Shown: positions 17,941 through 27,288 of the stretch, piece after piece
Layout of the letters: every line of letters starts with the position of its first letter
Position numbering within the stretch: the stretch's first letter is position 1
Source: JAJDAT01 sp964344185
Lineage (GTDB): Bacteria; Nitrospinota; Nitrospinia; Nitrospinales; JAJDAT01
Length of the DNA stretch: 64,000 nucleotides
Assembly (NCBI GenBank): GCA_964344185.1
Contig: CAYFMN010000023.1
Location: forward strand, 1 to 64,000
Reading direction: 5' to 3'
The notes under the pieces: model-generated
Databases searched by the model: none
What the model was told of the DNA's origin: nothing
What the model saw: only the letters and a program-made list of their open reading frames with translations
Translations under genes and position numbers: made by a program

Positions 17941-19926
17941 TTAATCATGAATTAAAAAAGTCTTTCTACCTATAAAATAAGCTTTATTATCATGTAGTTC
18001 GATTAAATTCCTGACTTTATAATTTCCTTCTTTAATTGGGGAAAGCCTAAATTGTATTTTCCAAAAATGATTAATTTCGTCTGACGGGTGCAAATATATT
18101 TTATGCGGGTGGAGTTTTTGAGGCTCTAGTTTTCCATTTTGGATGTTAAATATGCCAAAAAAAGGGGCCAAATAAAAGTATCTCGCAATGCTATTAGCGC
18201 CTTTTAGCCAAAATGGAACTGCGCCTTGAGTTCTTGAAATAATACTTCTAGAGTTTTGTTTATACTTTCTACCATAAATATGAAGAAGGAAACTGTTCTT
18301 TGTTTTTATGTTAATGTTTTTTTCTTCATTGGACATAGCTATAATGGCTTTCTCAACTTTTCTTTTTAAAACCAGTATTTTTCCTTCCATTGCTTTATAC
18401 TTTTCAGCGTTTTCCACAGTAAATAAAGAATTAGTTTTTAGGGTAAATGTTTCGTTATTGCTTGGCTCAACATTTGTGAATTTGAGATCTTCAATTTTGA
18501 GATTTAGAGAATGGATTCTTAAAGAATTAATTTCCTTTTCGATATCAAAGTTTTTTTCAGTCCAAGGAAAAGCCCACCAAGTTTTTTTATTTACGCCCGC
18601 AACCGAAAAAATTTGATTAGGTTTTATATTCTTATTACTAACGGTTAAAATACGGTTTAATTTCCCTTTTTTGAGAATATTTAGCATTTTCTTAGTGGAT
18701 ATACTCTCAACATAATGCCTAAGTACCCTATCTGAGTATGGAAATAAAATTAGATCATAGGGACTAGTATTTGAAAGTAAATACTCTAGGGCTTCTTTAG
18801 ATTCGGCCAATCGAGTTAAAGATGAATCTAATTTTTGATCTATGTAATGCTTCGACTCATTAATTGAAACCCCTCCAAAAACTAATAAGACGGAACAAAC
18901 AAAAACTATCCTTCCATTGATAGAAATTTTTTGAGCTATTTCATAAATGCCTAAAGAAGCTAATATCATTATGGGAGGAATCCAAAAAACAAACGTTCTT
19001 GGCGGTCCCATAATTTTACTGAGTAAAACAAATAAAATAGGGAAGATAAAAATACAGGAAAACAGAAATAATAATTGTGTGTTTTTTCTTAATGAAATCA
19101 GTCCTAACGCAGAGAATAAATAGAGAAAGTTACCCCACGGCTGAGATAAATAACTCATTGTTTCTAGAAACCGGGAAACAGTTATATTTAAATCTTTTAG
19201 ATTTAAATATAAATTTGCATATTTCGTATAACTAATTACTCCTCTTTGCAAATCGTCATAAATTATTCCAAAATAAAATGATAAAATAATAAAAAGAGTC
19301 CACACCCCCCAAACTTCGATTAAAAATTTTAAATTTAGAGTTTTTTTATATTTAGCCGCAATTAAAAAATAAGCTCCCAAACCGCACAATAAGCCCAGGT
19401 TACTAGGGATAGCAAATATAAAACTTACGCCACCCAAACCCCATAAAATCATCCATAATAAATTTGATTTTTGTTCTAAAATTTTAATCAGAGCTATCAA
19501 TAGAACTATGGTCAAAAAAATAGAGAATATATAGCCTCTTCCGGCCATTGAGTAAACAAAACGTGGAAAGGAAAACAAAAGAAGAAACGCCGCTATACAC
19601 CCGACTTGGCGATTAGGAAATATAAGTTGGGTCAATAAATAAATAAATGGAATTGAAAATGCTCCTGCTAAAAAAACTGGAAGTCGAAAAACCCACTCAT
19701 AATCTCCAAAAACCCCCATACTAATTCGAGATAAAATGGTAAATAACTTATGATTTGTTATATCTGAATAATTAAAAAATAAACTAGAAAATGGATAAGA
19801 CCAATCCATTAAGAAACTAGCCGCTTCGTCGCCTTGAATAGGAAGTATAAAAGCAAATAATGATGAAACCATTCCAAAAATTAATAAGAGAATGGTTATT
19901 TGAAAATTTGTTCGAATTGCTGTCAT
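17941..19926 (-). CDS. GT39-type (PMT/ArnT-like) membrane glycosyltransferase
   Basis: A 661-residue polytopic membrane protein. The first 360 residues contain about ten hydrophobic helices. Early in the sequence, before the second helix, come PIQGDEAASFLMDW (the acidic loop typical of PMT_2/ArnT enzymes) and a following LFTILSRISMGVFGDYEWVFRLP. The C-terminal 280 residues are soluble and probably periplasmic. Family members transfer sugars from polyprenyl-phosphate donors to lipids or proteins at the outer face of the inner membrane. Donor and acceptor are unknown. The gene is monocistronic and convergent to the tail-fibre-like gene. Confidence 0.7.
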   Translation of the reverse strand: MTAIRTNFQITILLLIFGMVSSLFAFILPIQGDEAASFLMDWSYPFSSLFFNYSDITNHKLFTILSRISMGVFGDYEWVFRLPVFLAGAFSIPFIYLLTQLIFPNRQVGCIAAFLLLFSFPRFVYSMAGRGYIFSIFLTIVLLIALIKILEQKSNLLWMILWGLGGVSFIFAIPSNLGLLCGLGAYFLIAAKYKKTLNLKFLIEVWGVWTLFIILSFYFGIIYDDLQRGVISYTKYANLYLNLKDLNITVSRFLETMSYLSQPWGNFLYLFSALGLISLRKNTQLLFLFSCIFIFPILFVLLSKIMGPPRTFVFWIPPIMILASLGIYEIAQKISINGRIVFVCSVLLVFGGVSINESKHYIDQKLDSSLTRLAESKEALEYLLSNTSPYDLILFPYSDRVLRHYVESISTKKMLNILKKGKLNRILTVSNKNIKPNQIFSVAGVNKKTWWAFPWTEKNFDIEKEINSLRIHSLNLKIEDLKFTNVEPSNNETFTLKTNSLFTVENAEKYKAMEGKILVLKRKVEKAIIAMSNEEKNINIKTKNSFLLHIYGRKYKQNSRSIISRTQGAVPFWLKGANSIARYFYLAPFFGIFNIQNGKLEPQKLHPHKIYLHPSDEINHFWKIQFRLSPIKEGNYKVRNLIELHDNKAYFIGRKTFLIHD

Positions 19927-19994
19927 TTTTTAGGATTTAATAAACGAAAAACATTATTTTCCATATATTGATATAGAAATTATAAACTAAATCA

Positions 19995-20046
19995 TAAAAA
20001 AAGGGTCATGAGGAACATTAGAATATTTCAATGTCCTCATAACCCT
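19995..20046 (-). terminator. Intrinsic terminator of clpB
   Basis: A long imperfect hairpin with arms AGGGT-ATGAGGA-CATT and AATG-TCCTCAT-ACCCT (20002-20046). On the minus strand a run of seven T follows. It lies about 95 bases after the clpB stop. Confidence 0.75.
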
Positions 20047-20139
20047 ATAAAGGAACAGAAGTCTCGTTTTTTTATGAATCATTCAAAGCTGAAAACCCGA
20101 ATTACTTACTGACCAATCAAAAAAAGAGTTTTCCCAAAA

Positions 20140-22761
20140 TCAATTTTGGAAAATGAAACCGCCTTTTTCATCAACGCTTACCGTTACTTGATCCCCATCT
20201 TTAAACTTTCCATCCAAAATTTGAGTCGCTAGAGGATCTTTAATATATTTTTGGATAGCTCTTTTTAAGGGCCTTGCTCCATAGACAGGGTCGTAGCCCT
20301 TTTCAGCCAACAACGCTTTAGCATCTTCCTTCATATCCAAGGAGATCCTCCTTTCGCCCAATCTTTTCTTAAGATCGGTTAATTGAATATCCACGATATT
20401 TTTAATTTGATCTTTTCCTAAGTTTCTAAAAATAACGCAATCGTCTATCCGATTTAAAAACTCGGGGCGGAAATATTTCTTTAACTCTAAAGTTACCGCT
20501 TGGCGAACTTTTTCCCACTCCGATTCAAAAGCTCCATTTTGCGAATGCTCCTTGCTGATTCGTTCGCTCTCTTCCTGAATTAATTGCCCGGCGATATTGG
20601 AAGTCATTAAAATAACCGTATTCTTAAAATCTACGGTTCTTCCCTGTCCATCCGTAATCCGACCATCGTCTAATATTTGAAGAAAAATATTAAAAACATC
20701 TTGATGAGCTTTTTCCATCTCGTCAAACAAAACTACGGAATAAGGTTTACGACGAACATGTTCCGTTAAATAACCGCCTTCTTCATATCCAACATATCCT
20801 GGAGGCGCTCCAATCAAACGAGACACCGAGTGCTTTTCCATAAATTCTGACATATCGATACGAACCATAGCCTGCTCGTCGTCGAATAAAAATTCGGCCA
20901 GCGTTCGAGCAAGTTGAGTTTTACCTACTCCAGTCGGTCCAAGAAAAAGAAAGGTTCCGATAGGTTTATTTGGATCGTCCAAACCGGCGCGAGCCCTGCG
21001 TATAGCGTTAGCAACCGAGCCAACGGCTTCTTCCTGCCCTACGACTTTTTTTCTTAAGTGAGACTCCATTTGAATTAGACGCTCTTTTTCCGACTGTAAC
21101 ATCTTATCCAATGGAATTCCCGTCCAACGAGAAACAATATAAGCGATATCTTCTTCGCTAACTTCTTCATTTAGGATTTTTTTATTTTGATCCGGCTTTA
21201 CAGCAGTCTGCAACGATTCCAGTTCCTTGCTTAACCGGGGTAATTCGCCATACTTTAAAGAAGCGGCTTTCTCCAAAGCGCCTTCTCGTTCTGCTTGTTC
21301 GGCTTCTCTTCGGGTTTGCTCAATCTGCTCTTTTAGTTTTTGCTTTTTACCGATAGATTGCTTTTCTTCCTCCCATTGTTTGCGCAATTTGTCGCATGCG
21401 CTTTTAGCGGAGGAAATCTCATCTTCTATTTTTTTGCTTCTTTCTATTGATCCAACGTCTTCTTCTTTTTTTAGAGCTTCACGTTCAATTTCTAGTTGGG
21501 TAATTTTTCTTTGAAATTTATCAATCTCGACAGGCAATGAATCTATTTGCATCCTCAGCCGAGAAGCCGCCTCGTCGATTAAATCGATGGCTTTATCAGG
21601 CAAGAACCTGTCGGTAATATACCGATTTGAAAGCCTTGCAGCGGCGACAATCGCCCCATCTTGTATTCGAACGCCATGATGCACTTCGTATTTTGGTTTT
21701 AAACCTCTCAATATTGATATGGCATCCTCTTCTGTTGGTTCTCCAACCAATACAGGTTGAAACCTTCGTTCCAGGGCTTTGTCTTTTTCTATATATTTTT
21801 TATATTCGTTTAAAGTAGTCGCTCCAACACAGTGCAGCTCCCCTCTAGCCAAAGCAGGTTTTAGCATATTTGAAGCGTCCATTGAACCTTCTGTCGAACC
21901 CGCTCCCACAAGGGTATGGAGTTCGTCTATGAATAAAATTATTTCGCCGCCGGCAGATCCAATCTCTTTCAAGACAGATTTTAAGCGGTCTTCGAACTCT
22001 CCTCTGTACTTGGTTCCCGCAACCAATGCGGCCAAATCTAAAGTCAAAATTCTTTTATCTTTTAGCGTCTCTGGTACGTCTCCATGAAAAATCCTTTGGG
22101 CCAACCCTTCAACAATAGCGGTCTTCCCCACTCCAGGCTCTCCAATTAAAACTGGATTGTTTTTAGTCCTTCTCGACAAAACTTGAACCACTCGACGAAT
22201 CTCTTCGTCTCGTCCAATAACAGGATCTAGTTTCCCGGATTGAGCGCGCTCGGTAACGTCTACGCAATATTTCTCTAAAACTTGATATTTTTCTTCAGGA
22301 TTTTGATCGGTAACACGCTGATTGCCCCGCAACTCAAAAAGAGCTTTTAATATATGATCTTTTCGAATTCCATTTTTCACAAACAGCTTGCCAATATTAG
22401 ATTTTGGAGTTTCGCAAATAGCCAGCAAAATATGTTCTGCGCTAAGAAACTCATCCTTCATAGCGCTAGACTCTTCGAACGCTTTATTTAAAATGGATTT
22501 AAACGTAAGCGATATATGAATTTGGGGAATTTCGTTTGTTACTTTTGGAAAATTAGAACATTGAGTTTGAAGTTGAGAAACAAGGTTATCCGGATTAGAG
22601 CCGGACTTATTCAAAATACCATAGACTACCCCGCCTTTATCTTTCAGCAGTTCCAACAACAAGTGTTCGCACTCGATATACGGTTGTTTTTCTCTTTCGC
22701 AATAAGATTGGGCTTCTGCCAAAGCTTCTTGCAATTTAATTGTCATCTTATCGAATCGCAT
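20140..22761 (-). CDS. clpB: ATP-dependent chaperone ClpB
   Basis: An 873-residue cytosolic hexameric disaggregase that works with DnaK to resolubilise aggregated protein. It has an N-terminal Clp-N double repeat (1-150). The first AAA+ module has Walker A GEPGVGKT (207-214) and Walker B ILFIDELHTLVGAG. The coiled-coil middle domain (about 410-530, Lys/Glu-rich) separates ClpB from ClpA/C. The second AAA+ module has GPTGVGKTQLARTLA near 610 and VVLFDEMEKAHQDV. The C-terminal D2-small domain ends with GARPLKRAIQKYI. No ClpP-binding IGF loop is seen. AGGAG precedes the ATG, and a sigma-70-like promoter lies at 22806-22834. Confidence 0.97.
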   Translation of the reverse strand: MRFDKMTIKLQEALAEAQSYCEREKQPYIECEHLLLELLKDKGGVVYGILNKSGSNPDNLVSQLQTQCSNFPKVTNEIPQIHISLTFKSILNKAFEESSAMKDEFLSAEHILLAICETPKSNIGKLFVKNGIRKDHILKALFELRGNQRVTDQNPEEKYQVLEKYCVDVTERAQSGKLDPVIGRDEEIRRVVQVLSRRTKNNPVLIGEPGVGKTAIVEGLAQRIFHGDVPETLKDKRILTLDLAALVAGTKYRGEFEDRLKSVLKEIGSAGGEIILFIDELHTLVGAGSTEGSMDASNMLKPALARGELHCVGATTLNEYKKYIEKDKALERRFQPVLVGEPTEEDAISILRGLKPKYEVHHGVRIQDGAIVAAARLSNRYITDRFLPDKAIDLIDEAASRLRMQIDSLPVEIDKFQRKITQLEIEREALKKEEDVGSIERSKKIEDEISSAKSACDKLRKQWEEEKQSIGKKQKLKEQIEQTRREAEQAEREGALEKAASLKYGELPRLSKELESLQTAVKPDQNKKILNEEVSEEDIAYIVSRWTGIPLDKMLQSEKERLIQMESHLRKKVVGQEEAVGSVANAIRRARAGLDDPNKPIGTFLFLGPTGVGKTQLARTLAEFLFDDEQAMVRIDMSEFMEKHSVSRLIGAPPGYVGYEEGGYLTEHVRRKPYSVVLFDEMEKAHQDVFNIFLQILDDGRITDGQGRTVDFKNTVILMTSNIAGQLIQEESERISKEHSQNGAFESEWEKVRQAVTLELKKYFRPEFLNRIDDCVIFRNLGKDQIKNIVDIQLTDLKKRLGERRISLDMKEDAKALLAEKGYDPVYGARPLKRAIQKYIKDPLATQILDGKFKDGDQVTVSVDEKGGFIFQN

Positions 22762-22805
22762 AACTAGCTCCTGGTTTTATCTAACTAGAATTAACTGCCT
22801 ACTCT

Positions 22806-22834
22806 GTAATAAGATTCGAAAAAACGGTTGTCAA
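22806..22834 (-). promoter_or_regulatory. Predicted promoter of clpB
   Basis: On the minus strand, TTGACA (22834-22829) is followed after 17 bases by TATTAC (22811-22806). The start of transcription would be near 22799, leaving a leader of about 38 bases. No CIRCE element is seen. Confidence 0.55.
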
Positions 22835-22885
22835 GCAACTCAATTTTGGGGGTATATAAGAAAGGAAAGCAAAAAAATGGGAGGA

Positions 22886-22918
22886 AGAAAAAACAAACCG
22901 GAAACCAGGGTTCCCGGT
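22886..22918 (-). terminator. Intrinsic terminator of the trxB operon
   Basis: A 10-bp stem with one mismatch (ACCGGAAACC with GGTTCCCGGT, 22897-22918). On the minus strand it is followed by a T-rich tract (TTTGTTTTTTC). It is ten bases after the trxB stop. Confidence 0.7.
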
Positions 22919-22927
22919 CTTAAAAAA

Positions 22928-23881
22928 TTATTCAATACCTTGTTCGGCCAACCAACGCTCAGCTTCTAAAGCAGAAGCGCAACCTGCGCCAGCGGCGGTA
23001 ATAGCTTGTCTATAAACTTTGTCATGAACGTCGCCAGCGGCGAAAACGCCTTCAACATTTGTTTGCTGGGTTCCGGACTTCACTTTTATATAGCCCGTTT
23101 CGTCTAAGTCGATTTGACCTTTAAATACCGAAGTATTTGGAGTATGTCCTATAGCGTAAAAAATGCCCGCTAATGGAATTTCTCTTTCTTCGCCGGATTT
23201 TACATTTTTAATTTTAGCGCCGGTTACAAAGTCATCACCCAAAGCGTCTACAAAAACCGAATCCCAAATAATATCTATTTTAGAATTATCAAAAGCCCGT
23301 TTTTGCATAATTTTAGAGGCTCGCAATTCATCTCTACGATGCACTAAGTAAACAACTGAACCAAATTTAGTTAAATAAGAAGCTTCTTCAACCGCGGTAT
23401 CGCCTCCCCCAATAACCATTAAAGGCTGGTTTCTGAAAAAAGGCAACGCGCCATCGCAAACTGCGCAAGCGGACATGCCGTTGTTCCACATTTTTTCTTC
23501 GTTGGGCACGCCCATTCTTCGAGCGGTGGCGCCAGTCGAGATAATAACGGAATGGGCTTGCACTTCTGTCTTATCGGATTTAATAGTGAAAGGCCTTTTG
23601 CTAAAATCTACTTCCGCAACATCTTCCCTAACCATTTCGGTTCCAAAACGCTCAGCTTGTTTGCGAAACAGTTCCATCAAATCAGGACCGTTTACGCCTT
23701 CTGGAAACCCAGGATAATTTTCGACGTCCGTTGTTGTGGTTAATTGGCCGCCAGCCGGTCCGCCTGCAATATACCCTTCAAACATGAATGGATTTAAATT
23801 AGCCCTGGCTGCATAAATAGCAGCCGTATGGCCTGCCGGTCCCGAACCAATGATGACAACCTTTTTTACTTCAGACATCAA
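22928..23881 (-). CDS. trxB: Thioredoxin reductase
   Basis: A 317-residue NADPH-dependent flavoprotein that reduces thioredoxin in the cytosol. The FAD-binding GSGPAG is at 12-17, the redox-active pair Cys139-Ala-Val-Cys142-Asp at 139-143, and the NADPH-binding GGGDTAVEEA near 157. The C-terminal FAD motif GVFAAGDVHDKVYRQAITAAG_G is also present. Length is standard. Its ATG overlaps the stop of the upstream SUMF1 gene (23878-23881, ATGA), which indicates translational coupling. It is the last gene of the alaC-hom-thrC-SUMF1-trxB operon. Confidence 0.96.
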   Translation of the reverse strand: MMSEVKKVVIIGSGPAGHTAAIYAARANLNPFMFEGYIAGGPAGGQLTTTTDVENYPGFPEGVNGPDLMELFRKQAERFGTEMVREDVAEVDFSKRPFTIKSDKTEVQAHSVIISTGATARRMGVPNEEKMWNNGMSACAVCDGALPFFRNQPLMVIGGGDTAVEEASYLTKFGSVVYLVHRRDELRASKIMQKRAFDNSKIDIIWDSVFVDALGDDFVTGAKIKNVKSGEEREIPLAGIFYAIGHTPNTSVFKGQIDLDETGYIKVKSGTQQTNVEGVFAAGDVHDKVYRQAITAAGAGCASALEAERWLAEQGIE

Positions 23882-24630
23882 GAATCTTCCTTTCCATTAT
23901 TTGATTTAACGCAACGAAAACCTAAATCGCTATATCTAAACTCAGGATTACGCGCGACCCTATCCGCAACTCTTAAATAATGCGCTGGAGAATTCCAAGC
24001 GCCTCCCTTAATAACTTTTCGCTCTCCTGTTTCAGGGCCTTTGGGATTGATTTGGACCTCGTTGGTTTCATAAGGTCCATACCAATCTTGAGTCCACTCA
24101 TAAACATTGCCTAGCATATCAAAAAGACCTTTAGAATTCGGTTTAACCGATTCAACTCTATTTGGAGCCCCTAAATTATATTGTTTGCCATAAACAGCTC
24201 CGCCCAAATTGTCCCTTTTAGCCGCTTTTTCCCATTCCGCTTCTGTTGGCAGCCTGCCTCCAGCCCACAAGCAAAAATTATTGGCCTGTTTCCAGGAAAC
24301 AAAAACCACCGGTTGATCTCTTCCTGAAAAATCTCTTGGTCTTGAATCGTGTAACTCATTAGGCTCGCAAAAGCCCTCTTTAAAACATCGATAATATAAT
24401 TGATTTGTTACTTCAGTCCTTAAAATCATGAAACCGTCTAATTGAACCTTATGAGGCGTTTCGTCAGAACACCAATCCGAATTACCCTGTTCTTCAATGC
24501 AATAAGAGTCGCCCATAATCAAATCCCCACCAGATATAAATTGCCAATCCAGGTTTGGAGACTCCTGAGCGCCAACGGAAATTGTCATACACGAAACAAT
24601 TCCAAATATTCCAATTAGTTTTTTCAACAT
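23878..24630 (-). CDS. Exported SUMF1-domain protein
   Basis: A 250-residue protein with a signal peptide (MLKKLIGIFGIVSCMTISVGA, cleavage near 21), so periplasmic. The SUMF1 domain fills the rest: FISGGDLIMGD, DETPHKVQLDGFMILRTEVT, PVVFVSWKQANNFCLWAGG, RLPTEAEWEKAAK, GLFDMLGNVYEWTQDWYG, RKVIKGGAWN and LGFRCVK. Several cysteines (CIEEQ, WCSDE, CFKEGFCEP) could form disulfides. It overlaps trxB by four bases and follows thrC by 13. The link between an exported SUMF1 protein and cytosolic trxB is only positional. Confidence 0.85.
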   Translation of the reverse strand: MLKKLIGIFGIVSCMTISVGAQESPNLDWQFISGGDLIMGDSYCIEEQGNSDWCSDETPHKVQLDGFMILRTEVTNQLYYRCFKEGFCEPNELHDSRPRDFSGRDQPVVFVSWKQANNFCLWAGGRLPTEAEWEKAAKRDNLGGAVYGKQYNLGAPNRVESVKPNSKGLFDMLGNVYEWTQDWYGPYETNEVQINPKGPETGERKVIKGGAWNSPAHYLRVADRVARNPEFRYSDLGFRCVKSNNGKEDS

Positions 24631-24643
24631 ACGTTTAAACCGT

Positions 24644-25972
24644 TTATTTATCCAGGTTTTCCAATATCGCGTCGCGAACTTTATCGTAGTCGGCGTTCAA
24701 TTCATGTGGCTCATATTTAAACTTGGAATCGACTCCCACAATCTTATTGGCATGGTAATTATTCAAAAATTCCGAAAACTTCAATCCATTGGCGGTGGAT
24801 ATTACAATAACGCTATCGCTCTTTTTGATATCGCCTCTTTGAACTAATTTTTCAGTAACCGCAAGAGCGACAGCGGTATGAGGGCAACATAGAAGTCCCG
24901 TTCGGTTTGCTCTACCCGCTACATTTGCCAATTCTTCCTCAGAAGCGTCTTCGGCAATTCCGTCAAAAGCTTTAAGGATTCTAATAGCTTTTTTAACGCT
25001 CACCGGAGCTCCAATTTGAATAGCAGACGCTAGAGTTTCTTCCGCGTGAACATTTTCAAAATCTTTAAAGCCTCTTTTATAACTCCGGACTAATGGATTT
25101 GCTTTTTCCGCTTGAGCGCAAACTAATCTGGGTAGTTTATCGATTATTCCCAAGTCTTTTAGCATTAAAAAACCTTTTCCTAACGCGCTCACATTTCCCA
25201 GATTGCCTCCAGGAACAACTACAACGTCGGGAACTTCCCAATCAAACTGTTGGACCAATTCAAAACTAATTGTTTTCTGCCCCTCAATCCGAAGCGAGTT
25301 CATGGAATTAGCAAGATAAATATCATTTTTCATGCAAATCTCTTTCACAATCCCCATACAACCGTCAAAGTCTGTATCCAGCGAAATGGTCATAACCCCA
25401 TGCGTTATGGGTTGAATCAATTGCGTTAAAGAAATTTTATTTTTTGGAAGAAAAACGATAGCTGGAATCCCCGCAACGGCGCAATAAGCCGCTAACGCCG
25501 CTGAAGTGTCGCCTGTAGAAGCGCAGGCAACCGCTCGAATATTTTTACCTTCGCTTCTCATTTGCTTGACCATCGAAACAAGAACGGTCATTCCGATATC
25601 TTTAAAAGAACCGGTATGCGACAGTCCGCATTGCTTGACCCATAAATCGTCGATGCCTATCTCTTGACCAAATCGTTCCGCATAAAAAAGATTACTGCCT
25701 CCTTCATAAGTCGATACGATGTTATCGTTGTCTACATTAGGACAAACAAGTTCTTTTTTACCCCAAACGCTACTTCCATAAGGCCACTCATGCTTACGAT
25801 AACGTTCTTCAAATAAAGATTTCCAATCCTGCGCAGAACGTTTTTTAAGCTCGTTCAAATCATGATTAACTTCCAACAAATCATCGCAAGTTGGGCAACG
25901 ATAGATAATTTCGGTCAAATCATAACGCCCCGAACAACCGTTAATACATCCAAACCAAGCTTTAAAATTCAT
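24644..25972 (-). CDS. thrC: Threonine synthase
   Basis: About 442 residues from ATG 25972, which directly follows the hom stop (TAAGTATG). The upstream in-frame GTG at 25987 would overlap hom. The enzyme converts O-phosphohomoserine to threonine with PLP. An N-terminal zinc-ribbon-like segment (FGCINGCSG and YRCPTCDD) is followed by the PLP-lysine motif GLSHTGSFKDIGM. The glycine-rich phosphate-binding VVVVPGGNLGN and a C-terminal SVIVISTANGLKF come next. It lies in a threonine-pathway operon directly after homoserine dehydrogenase. Confidence 0.95.
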   Translation of the reverse strand: MNFKAWFGCINGCSGRYDLTEIIYRCPTCDDLLEVNHDLNELKKRSAQDWKSLFEERYRKHEWPYGSSVWGKKELVCPNVDNDNIVSTYEGGSNLFYAERFGQEIGIDDLWVKQCGLSHTGSFKDIGMTVLVSMVKQMRSEGKNIRAVACASTGDTSAALAAYCAVAGIPAIVFLPKNKISLTQLIQPITHGVMTISLDTDFDGCMGIVKEICMKNDIYLANSMNSLRIEGQKTISFELVQQFDWEVPDVVVVPGGNLGNVSALGKGFLMLKDLGIIDKLPRLVCAQAEKANPLVRSYKRGFKDFENVHAEETLASAIQIGAPVSVKKAIRILKAFDGIAEDASEEELANVAGRANRTGLLCCPHTAVALAVTEKLVQRGDIKKSDSVIVISTANGLKFSEFLNNYHANKIVGVDSKFKYEPHELNADYDKVRDAILENLDK

Positions 25973-25974
25973 AC

Positions 25975-27279
25975 TTAACTCTCGCACCGTATAACAATAG
26001 GTTTTTCAGAAATGACGTCAGTTTGATTCAATTTGGCTAAAGCGTCCTGGATATTTTCTTCTCTAGCCTGGTGCGTCATCAAAATCAACGGAACTCCTTT
26101 GCCGTCCACATCTCTTCCTTGTTGAATAACAGATTTAATGCTAATCGAATGTTCTCCCAAAACTCCTGAAATCACTGATAAAACTCCTGGTTTATCTACG
26201 GCGTTAAACCGGAGAAAATATTCAGTTTCAATTTGCCTGATATCTTTAATCGGTAAATTTTTAAAGTTTTTTGAGCTAAAGGCTTGCACTGGCACTCGAG
26301 AAGATAAACCAAGCAACACATCCCGCGCAATTTCAATTACATCGCTCATCACGGCTGCGGCAGTCGGTAAAGACCCCGCTCCATGCCCGATTAGAGCGCT
26401 CTTTTCCATTAAATCATCATAAACCTGCACGGCATTAAACACGCCGTTAATTTGCGCCAATGAATGGTCTTCGGGGATCATAGCTGGATGCACTCTAACT
26501 TCAACGGAGTTGTCGCTCAATTTAGATATCGCCAGCAACTTAATTTTATACCCAAACTCTTTAGCGCAATCGATATCTCTTAAAGTAATATCGGAAATTC
26601 CTTGAATGTAAATTTCGTCAAAGTTAACGGAAGTGCCATAAGCCAAACGAGTTAGCAACGCAGCCTTATGCGCAGTATCAATACCCTCGATATCAAAAGT
26701 CGGATCGGCTTCGGCAAAACCCAATTCCTGAGCTTCCTTTAAGGCAACGTCAAACTCGCGCCTATTTTCGGTCATTTGACTCAAAATATAATTTGCGGTG
26801 CCGTTTACAATTCCTATGATAGATTTGATTTCAGTCGCCGCAAAAGATTCTTTCAATGATCGAATAATGGGTATGCAACCGCCAACAGCGGCTTCAAAAC
26901 CAAGAGCGAACCCTTTTTCATCAGCTAAAGAAAATATTTCATCGCCATGTTTCGCCAAAAGGGCTTTGTTTGCTGTCACTACCCGCTTTCCATTTTCCAT
27001 GGCTTTGATCATGAAGGTTTTGGCGGGCTCCATTCCTCCAATAAGCTCGATAACAATATCAATTTCTGGATTGGTTAGAATCTCATCGGCGTCTTTGGTC
27101 AAAATTCCAGGGTCGACTTGCACCCCTCTATCCGTCGTAATATCCAAATCGGCTATTTTAACCAGTTCAAGGTTAGTTCCAAGCCGTTGAGAAATTATGT
27201 TTGCATTCTCGGATAAGATTTTGACAACTCCCGAGCCGACAATACCAAATCCAATTAAACCAACCTTAACGGTTTTCAT
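25975..27279 (-). CDS. hom: Homoserine dehydrogenase
   Basis: A 434-residue enzyme that reduces aspartate semialdehyde to homoserine in the threonine/methionine pathway. The N-terminal NAD(P) site is VGLIGFGIVGSGVV (6-19). VVTANKALLAKHGDEI, the catalytic region GIVNGTANYILSQM, and EADPTFDIEGIDTAHKAALL follow. A C-terminal ACT domain (about 350-430, FLRFNAVDKPGVLSVISGVLG) suggests threonine feedback inhibition. Monofunctional, with no aspartokinase part. It follows alaC by nine bases and abuts thrC. Confidence 0.96.
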   Translation of the reverse strand: MKTVKVGLIGFGIVGSGVVKILSENANIISQRLGTNLELVKIADLDITTDRGVQVDPGILTKDADEILTNPEIDIVIELIGGMEPAKTFMIKAMENGKRVVTANKALLAKHGDEIFSLADEKGFALGFEAAVGGCIPIIRSLKESFAATEIKSIIGIVNGTANYILSQMTENRREFDVALKEAQELGFAEADPTFDIEGIDTAHKAALLTRLAYGTSVNFDEIYIQGISDITLRDIDCAKEFGYKIKLLAISKLSDNSVEVRVHPAMIPEDHSLAQINGVFNAVQVYDDLMEKSALIGHGAGSLPTAAAVMSDVIEIARDVLLGLSSRVPVQAFSSKNFKNLPIKDIRQIETEYFLRFNAVDKPGVLSVISGVLGEHSISIKSVIQQGRDVDGKGVPLILMTHQAREENIQDALAKLNQTDVISEKPIVIRCES

Positions 27280-27288
27280 AACCTATTC

